The notes under the pieces were generated by a model, which saw only the letters and a list, made by a program, of their open reading frames with translations, ran no database searches and was not told the origin of the DNA. 9,097 bases of DNA from Chloroflexota bacterium (GTDB lineage Bacteria; Chloroflexota; Dehalococcoidia; Lucifugimonadales; JACPCL1). Position numbers and translations under genes: made by a program. The stretch spans positions 1 to 9,097 of the forward strand of contig JACQUH010000259.1 of NCBI GenBank assembly GCA_016210375.1, in the 5' to 3' direction. Positions 6,024-9,097 of this stretch are shown here, in pieces; the stretch's first letter is position 1, and each line of letters begins with the position of its first letter.

Positions 6024-6429
6024 CACGAACGTATTCATCTACGCCCACGGGAGGCCTCATGCGTACAAGGAGCCGTGCCGGGCCCTGGTTGCTCAGCTCG
6101 CTGTGGCCTCGGCGGAATACGTCATTGACGCCGAACTGCTCCAGGAGATAATGCACGTCTACGACGTCCGTGGGGAACGAGCCTTCGGTCTTACTCTCGT
6201 GGACGTGCTCCTGGACATCTTCCGCGACCCAATCCCCATCGGGCGGGCCGAGGTGGGGGCTGCCCGCCATTTGATGGAGGAGCACCTCCGCCTCTCCTCT
6301 CGCGACGCCATCCATGCGGCGGTGGTCCAGACCAACAGGCTGGAGGGCATCGTCACAACGGACCAGGCATTCAGCGAGGTGCGAGGGCTGGCCGCTTTTG
6401 ACCCTCGCGACCTGGCAACAGGCGTGTGA
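6010..6429 (+). CDS. vapC: VapC-type PIN-domain ribonuclease toxin
   Basis: A 139-residue PIN-domain protein, likely a Mg-dependent RNase that cuts tRNA or rRNA when released from VapB. The acidic quartet is in place: Asp5 (LLDTNVFIYA), Glu46 (LLQEI), Asp99 (SSRDAIHAA) and Asp118 (VTTDQAF). The start is TTG at 6010: an in-frame TAG at 5998-6000 leaves only GTC-GGC-GCC before it, and MKLLDTN is the normal beginning of the family. The ribosome site is weak, so expression probably depends on coupling to vapB, whose stop lies inside vapC (6021-6023). It ends 110 bp before the convergent lysR-type gene; no clear terminator is seen in that gap. Confidence 0.9.
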   Translation: MKLLDTNVFIYAHGRPHAYKEPCRALVAQLAVASAEYVIDAELLQEIMHVYDVRGERAFGLTLVDVLLDIFRDPIPIGRAEVGAARHLMEEHLRLSSRDAIHAAVVQTNRLEGIVTTDQAFSEVRGLAAFDPRDLATGV

Positions 6430-6539
6430 GTATGCAGGGGAGGCAACCCGGCAGCGCACCAGGAGCACACGTGGGCTGATGACTTTCGCCACCGGCCTCG
6501 GAGATGTAAGGGCCAGGCGAAGGCCCAAGGGCAGCCTTC

Positions 6540-7484
6540 CTACCCCACCGCCACCCGGCGTCGCTCCGCCAGGGGGTCGCGGCTGGCGGCGGCAAGGCCC
6601 TCCGGGTACAGGGTGTACAGCAGGTCCAGGAAGGCCTGCACCACGGCGCCCTGGCTGCCGGCCTTGCGCACCATGACCGAAGTTGGCAGGACCACGTCGT
6701 GCCCCTCCCTCAGGGGCACCGCGGCCAGGCTTCCCTGCTCCACCTCGGCGGCGATGGAGTTATAGGGCAGGAAGGAGAGGCCCAGACCCCGCTCTATCAT
6801 GCGCTTGGTTGCCTCAATGCTGTCCAGGTCCATCTGCACGTTGGGGACGATGCCTGCCTCCCGTACTACGCGGTTGATGAGGACGAAGTAGGTGGAATCC
6901 TTGTCGTACAGGATCAGCGGCTCGTGGGCCACGGCGTAGATGCTGGCCACGCCGGCCCTGGCGAAGGGGTGCGTGGGGTGCGTAACCAGCACGACGTGCT
7001 CATCGTACAGGTGGCGGCTTTCAATGTCCTGGTGCACCATGGTGCGAGTCAGGCCGACCTGCACCTCCTCGGCCAGCAGCATCTCCAGCACCTCAGAGGA
7101 GCGGCCGGTCTTGATGGCCACGTCTATCCCCGGGTGGGCAGCATGGAAGGTCTCCAGGATGTGCGGCAGGACGTAGGCGCAGATGGCCCGGGCGGAGCCG
7201 ATACGCAGCTTGCCGGTGGAGGTGTGATGGGTGGCGTCCACGGCGTCCCGGGCGTCCTTAAGGGATTGAAGCGCCCGTTCCACGTAGGGCATAAAGGCGC
7301 GGCCAGCGTCGGTCAGGCGCACTCCCCGTCCCATGCGGTGGAACAGCGGCTCCCCCATCTCCCGCTCCAGTGAAAGAATGCGGGCGCTGAGAGAGGGCTG
7401 CGTAAGCTCCAGGGCCTCGGCAGCGTGGCTGAAGCTGTGGTACTGCACCACTTGAAGGAAGGCTTCTAGCTGTCCTATCTCCAT
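6540..7484 (-). CDS. LysR-type transcriptional regulator
   Basis: A 314-residue LTTR of normal length. Winged helix-turn-helix at about residues 4-63 (SFSHAAEALELTQPSLSARI, then LEREMGEPLFHR and VRLTDAG), linker helix about 64-90, and a two-lobed periplasmic-binding-like effector domain from about 92 (GKLRIGSARAI) to 295. The effector is not recognisable. ATG at 7484 has AGGAG about 5 nt upstream. It is divergent from selD across 272 bp. LTTRs often control the divergent gene, but a hairpin repeat separates the two here, and a selD link is only a possibility. A phased ATAG/CTAT box lies on its own promoter (7501-7526), so autorepression is likely. Confidence 0.93.
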   Translation of the reverse strand: MEIGQLEAFLQVVQYHSFSHAAEALELTQPSLSARILSLEREMGEPLFHRMGRGVRLTDAGRAFMPYVERALQSLKDARDAVDATHHTSTGKLRIGSARAICAYVLPHILETFHAAHPGIDVAIKTGRSSEVLEMLLAEEVQVGLTRTMVHQDIESRHLYDEHVVLVTHPTHPFARAGVASIYAVAHEPLILYDKDSTYFVLINRVVREAGIVPNVQMDLDSIEATKRMIERGLGLSFLPYNSIAAEVEQGSLAAVPLREGHDVVLPTSVMVRKAGSQGAVVQAFLDLLYTLYPEGLAAASRDPLAERRRVAVG

Positions 7485-7500
7485 GTCGCTCCTCAGAGGT

Positions 7501-7526
7501 ATAGACTGTTCCTATGCCTATTATAG
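7501..7526. promoter_or_regulatory. Phased LTTR-type operator over the lysR-type gene promoter
   Basis: ATAG (7501-7504), 7 nt, CTAT (7512-7515), 7 nt, ATAG (7523-7526): two overlapping inverted repeats with an 11-bp period, about one helical turn. ATAG-N7-CTAT contains the T-N11-A core of LysR-type boxes (T7502, A7514). On the minus strand a perfect TATAAT (7525-7520) is buried in the distal half; the nearest -35-like hexamer, TTGCAC (7551-7546), is 20 nt away, which is long. Binding here would cover -10 and +1. Confidence 0.65.
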
Positions 7527-7605
7527 AGCAGAGATGCCTCGGAGTGTGCAAGACGAGGAGAATTCTCCCCCAATTGCTTGATTCTGTTTGCTTTCGGAGG
7601 ACCAA

Positions 7606-7702
7606 CCTAACCCCTTTGGTCCCCCTTCCCGATGCGGGAAGGGGGAGATCCGAAGCGTAAGAATCTGGGCACGGCTCCGCCGTGCCCAGATTCTTACGCT
7701 TC
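7606..7702 (+). repeat. Mosaic hairpin repeat, copy 3
   Basis: CCTAACCCC (7606-7614), then a 12-bp C/G hairpin (7620-7631 / 7635-7646, loop ATG), then a 24-bp perfect palindrome (7652-7675 / 7679-7702, loop TCC). Architecture matches copies 1 and 2 but the palindrome sequence is its own. It lies between divergent genes. The selD -10 element begins 15 nt after it. Confidence 0.8.
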
Positions 7703-7713
7703 CTGTTTCCCTA

Positions 7714-7722
7714 TGCTACAAT
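7714..7722 (+). promoter_or_regulatory. Extended -10 promoter of selD
   Basis: TG (7714-7715), one base, then TACAAT (7717-7722). No good -35 is present at 17 nt; the right arm of the repeat palindrome falls there. About 34 nt before the selD ATG. Confidence 0.5.
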
Positions 7723-7756
7723 CCCTGTGTAGCCTTCAGCCACCAAGGACGGAGCC

Positions 7757-8806
7757 ATGCACCAGGGAGCCGTGCGGCTGACCAGCCTGTCCCACTGCGC
7801 CGGTTGAGCCGCCAAGTTTAGTCCAGAGGACCTGGCCCAGGTCCTGGGCCAGCTACCAACCATCGCCGACCCCAACCTGCTGGTCGGCAACGAGACGGGA
7901 GACGACGCCGCTGTCTACCGCCTTACTGATACTATTGCCCTGGTGCAGACGGTAGACTTCTTCCCGCCCATCGTGGACGATCCATACCACTTCGGCGCCA
8001 TCGCGGTCGCCAACGCCGTCAGCGATGTGTACGCCATGGGTGGGGTACCCCTCCTGGGGCTGAACCTGGTCGGGTTCCCCGTGGAGCTGCCAAAGGATAT
8101 CCTGGTGCGCATCTTGAAGGGTGGCTACGGCAAGGCAGCCGAGGCGGGCCTGCTCATTGTTGGCGGCCACACGGTGGACGACAAGGAGCCGAAGTACGGG
8201 CTGGCGGTAACGGGCGTCCTCCGGCCTGGGGAGCAGGTGACCAACGCTGGAGCAAACCCCGGCGACATGCTGGTGCTGACCAAGCCCCTGGGCACGGGCA
8301 TCATCACCACCGCGGCAAAGAACGGCGCCATAGGGGAAGGCCCAGTGCTCAGCGAGGCCATCGCCGTAATGGAGGCGCTGAACGCAGGGGCGTCCAATGC
8401 CATGATGCACGTGGGCGTCAATGCCTGCACCGACGTCACCGGCTACGGCCTGCTGGGACACCTGAAAGGAATGATGCTAGGCAGCGGCACGGCGGCGAGG
8501 GTCTGGTGGAGCAAGGTCCCGCTGCTGGAGGGAGCGTGGGAGCTGGCGGAGCGCGGCGTGGCCCCAGGCGGTACGCACCGGAACCTGGCTTCCCTGGAGC
8601 GATGGGTCCACTGGGATGAGGCCTTGCCGGAGAAGGTGCGCATCGTACTGTGCGATGCCCAGACCTCTGGCGGGCTGCTCATCTCGGTGCCGCGCGCCAA
8701 GGAACATGTGTTACGCGAGGAGCTGGAGCGGCATGGCGTGACGACGGTGGCGGTGGTGGGCGAGGTGGTGGACGGGACGCCGGGTACTATCGCGGTGGAG
8801 CGTTGA
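7757..8806 (+). CDS. selD: Selenophosphate synthetase containing selenocysteine (TGA read-through at codon 17)
   Basis: Makes selenophosphate, the selenium donor for selenocysteine and selenouridine, from selenide and ATP. Read from ATG 7757 through the in-frame TGA at 7805-7807 the product is 349 residues, a normal SelD length. The N-terminus VRLTSLSHCAG-Sec-AAK aligns with the usual VRLTQ.SHGAGCGCK: TGA falls exactly on the catalytic Cys17 position and Lys20 is kept. After the TGA the frame still encodes SelD: SPEDLAQVL, GDDAAVY (48-54), QTVDFF, VGGHTVDD, TKPLGTGI, CTDVTGYGLLGH and DAQTSGGLL. AAGGA (7745-7749) lies 7 nt before the ATG, and an in-frame TAG at 7730-7732 limits the start. Calling the gene from the GTG at 7943 would lose 62 residues including the active site. 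selA, selB and selC are expected elsewhere. A JAMM peptidase gene follows after 22 nt. Confidence 0.95.
7805..7849 (+). promoter_or_regulatory. Selenocysteine TGA codon and bacterial SECIS-like hairpin
   Basis: Behind the TGA (7805-7807) the mRNA can fold a perfect 7-bp upper stem AGGACCT (7827-7833) / AGGTCCT (7839-7845) capped by the 5-nt loop GGCCC. A lower helix of 4 pairs (7821-7824 with 7846-7849, one G-U) follows below a 2-nt bulge. The apical loop begins 26 nt after the TGA and opens with GG. As I recall the bacterial SECIS consensus (G in the first two loop bases, short upper stem, roughly 16-37 nt from the TGA), this fits. Confidence 0.8.
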
Positions 8807-8828
8807 ATAGCTGCCAAGAGGGCGAGGA

Positions 8829-9097
8829 ATGCTTCAGCTAGACAAGAAATATGTTGACGAGATGGTAGCCCACGCCCTGCAGAACGACCCCAACGAGTGC
8901 TGCGGGTTCATCGCAGGGGCAAAGGGAGCGGCCACCAAGCTCTACCGGATGACCAACGTCTCCGCCAGCCCCTACCGCTACGATATGGACGGCAAGGAGA
9001 TGATCCCCGTCCTGAACGAGATTGATGATAAGGGCTGGGAACTCCTGGCTATCTACCACTCTCACACCCACTCCCAGGCATATCCCTCGGCCACGGA
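8829..9097 (+). CDS. JAMM/MPN (M67-type) metallopeptidase, 3' end cut by the window
   Basis: The first 89 codons of a Zn-dependent JAMM protein. Glu23 in NECCGFIAG is the expected catalytic acid; HSHTHS gives His77 and His79 as zinc ligands, and PSAT (86-89) leads to the third ligand, Asp90, whose first two bases GA are the last of the window, exactly at the H-x-H-x10-D spacing. Bacterial members remove sulfur-carrier proteins from adducts (Mec/CysO type) or sit with ThiF/MoeB-like and rhodanese genes; the exact role here cannot be read from the fragment. ATG at 8829, 22 nt after selD, with a GAGGGCGAGG ribosome region (8818-8827); probably co-transcribed with selD, hinting at a sulfur/selenium link, which is inference. 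Confidence 0.85.
   Translation, partial: MLQLDKKYVDEMVAHALQNDPNECCGFIAGAKGAATKLYRMTNVSASPYRYDMDGKEMIPVLNEIDDKGWELLAIYHSHTHSQAYPSAT

Noticed and set aside
6430..6539. Terminator between the convergent vapC and lysR-type gene
   Set aside because: Only weak self-complementarity around AAGGCCC...GGGCAGCCTT with no T-tract; not enough to call.
7805..7807. TGA as a nonsense mutation making selD a pseudogene
   Set aside because: There is no other damage in 349 codons, the TGA sits exactly on the catalytic Cys/Sec position, and a SECIS-like hairpin follows.
1..9097. CRISPR array, tRNA or rRNA genes
   Set aside because: No regularly spaced direct repeats with unique spacers and no cloverleaf or rRNA-like segment could be recognised on either strand.

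Overview
The window is high-GC bacterial chromosome, densely packed with short overlaps between genes. Gene content and general feel (queA next to a DUF2905 membrane protein, acpS-nnr coupling, C/G-rich hairpin repeats between genes) would suit Chloroflexota (Dehalococcoidia-like) or a similar deep-branching lineage. That placement is an impression, not something proven by the sequence.

Layout. (1) Positions 1-2132, minus strand: a two-gene operon of acpS (holo-ACP synthase) and nnr (bifunctional NAD(P)HX epimerase/dehydratase), translationally coupled by a 4-nt overlap, with a good promoter upstream of acpS. A hairpin repeat lies beyond the nnr stop. (2) 2133-2814: a 0.7-kb gap without genes, filled with nested repeats: inverted-repeat-bounded elements and a second copy of the hairpin repeat. 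(3) 2815-4986, plus strand: folD, a small DUF2905 membrane protein and queA, spaced like an operon. (4) 4987-6429: an accessory island of two type II toxin-antitoxin modules facing apart, hicBA (minus) and vapBC (plus). Between them lies a decayed second copy of the 3' end of queA. (5) 6540-7484, minus strand: a LysR-type regulator with a helically phased operator on its own promoter. (6) 7485-7756: a divergent intergenic region with a third copy of the hairpin repeat. (7) 7757-9097, plus strand: selD, whose codon 17 is an in-frame TGA read as selenocysteine with a SECIS-like hairpin just downstream, then a JAMM/M67 metallopeptidase cut by the window end.

The core genes are housekeeping: ACP activation, repair of damaged NAD(P)H, one-carbon folate metabolism, queuosine tRNA modification and selenophosphate synthesis. 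The most notable points are the selenocysteine SelD with an unusual Cys-x-x-Sec active site that simple gene calling would truncate, the queA-tail duplication around the hicBA module, the three-copy mosaic repeat (conserved hairpin head plus a perfect palindrome of different sequence in each copy), and the inverted-repeat elements upstream of folD. All similarity calls were made by eye without database searches.
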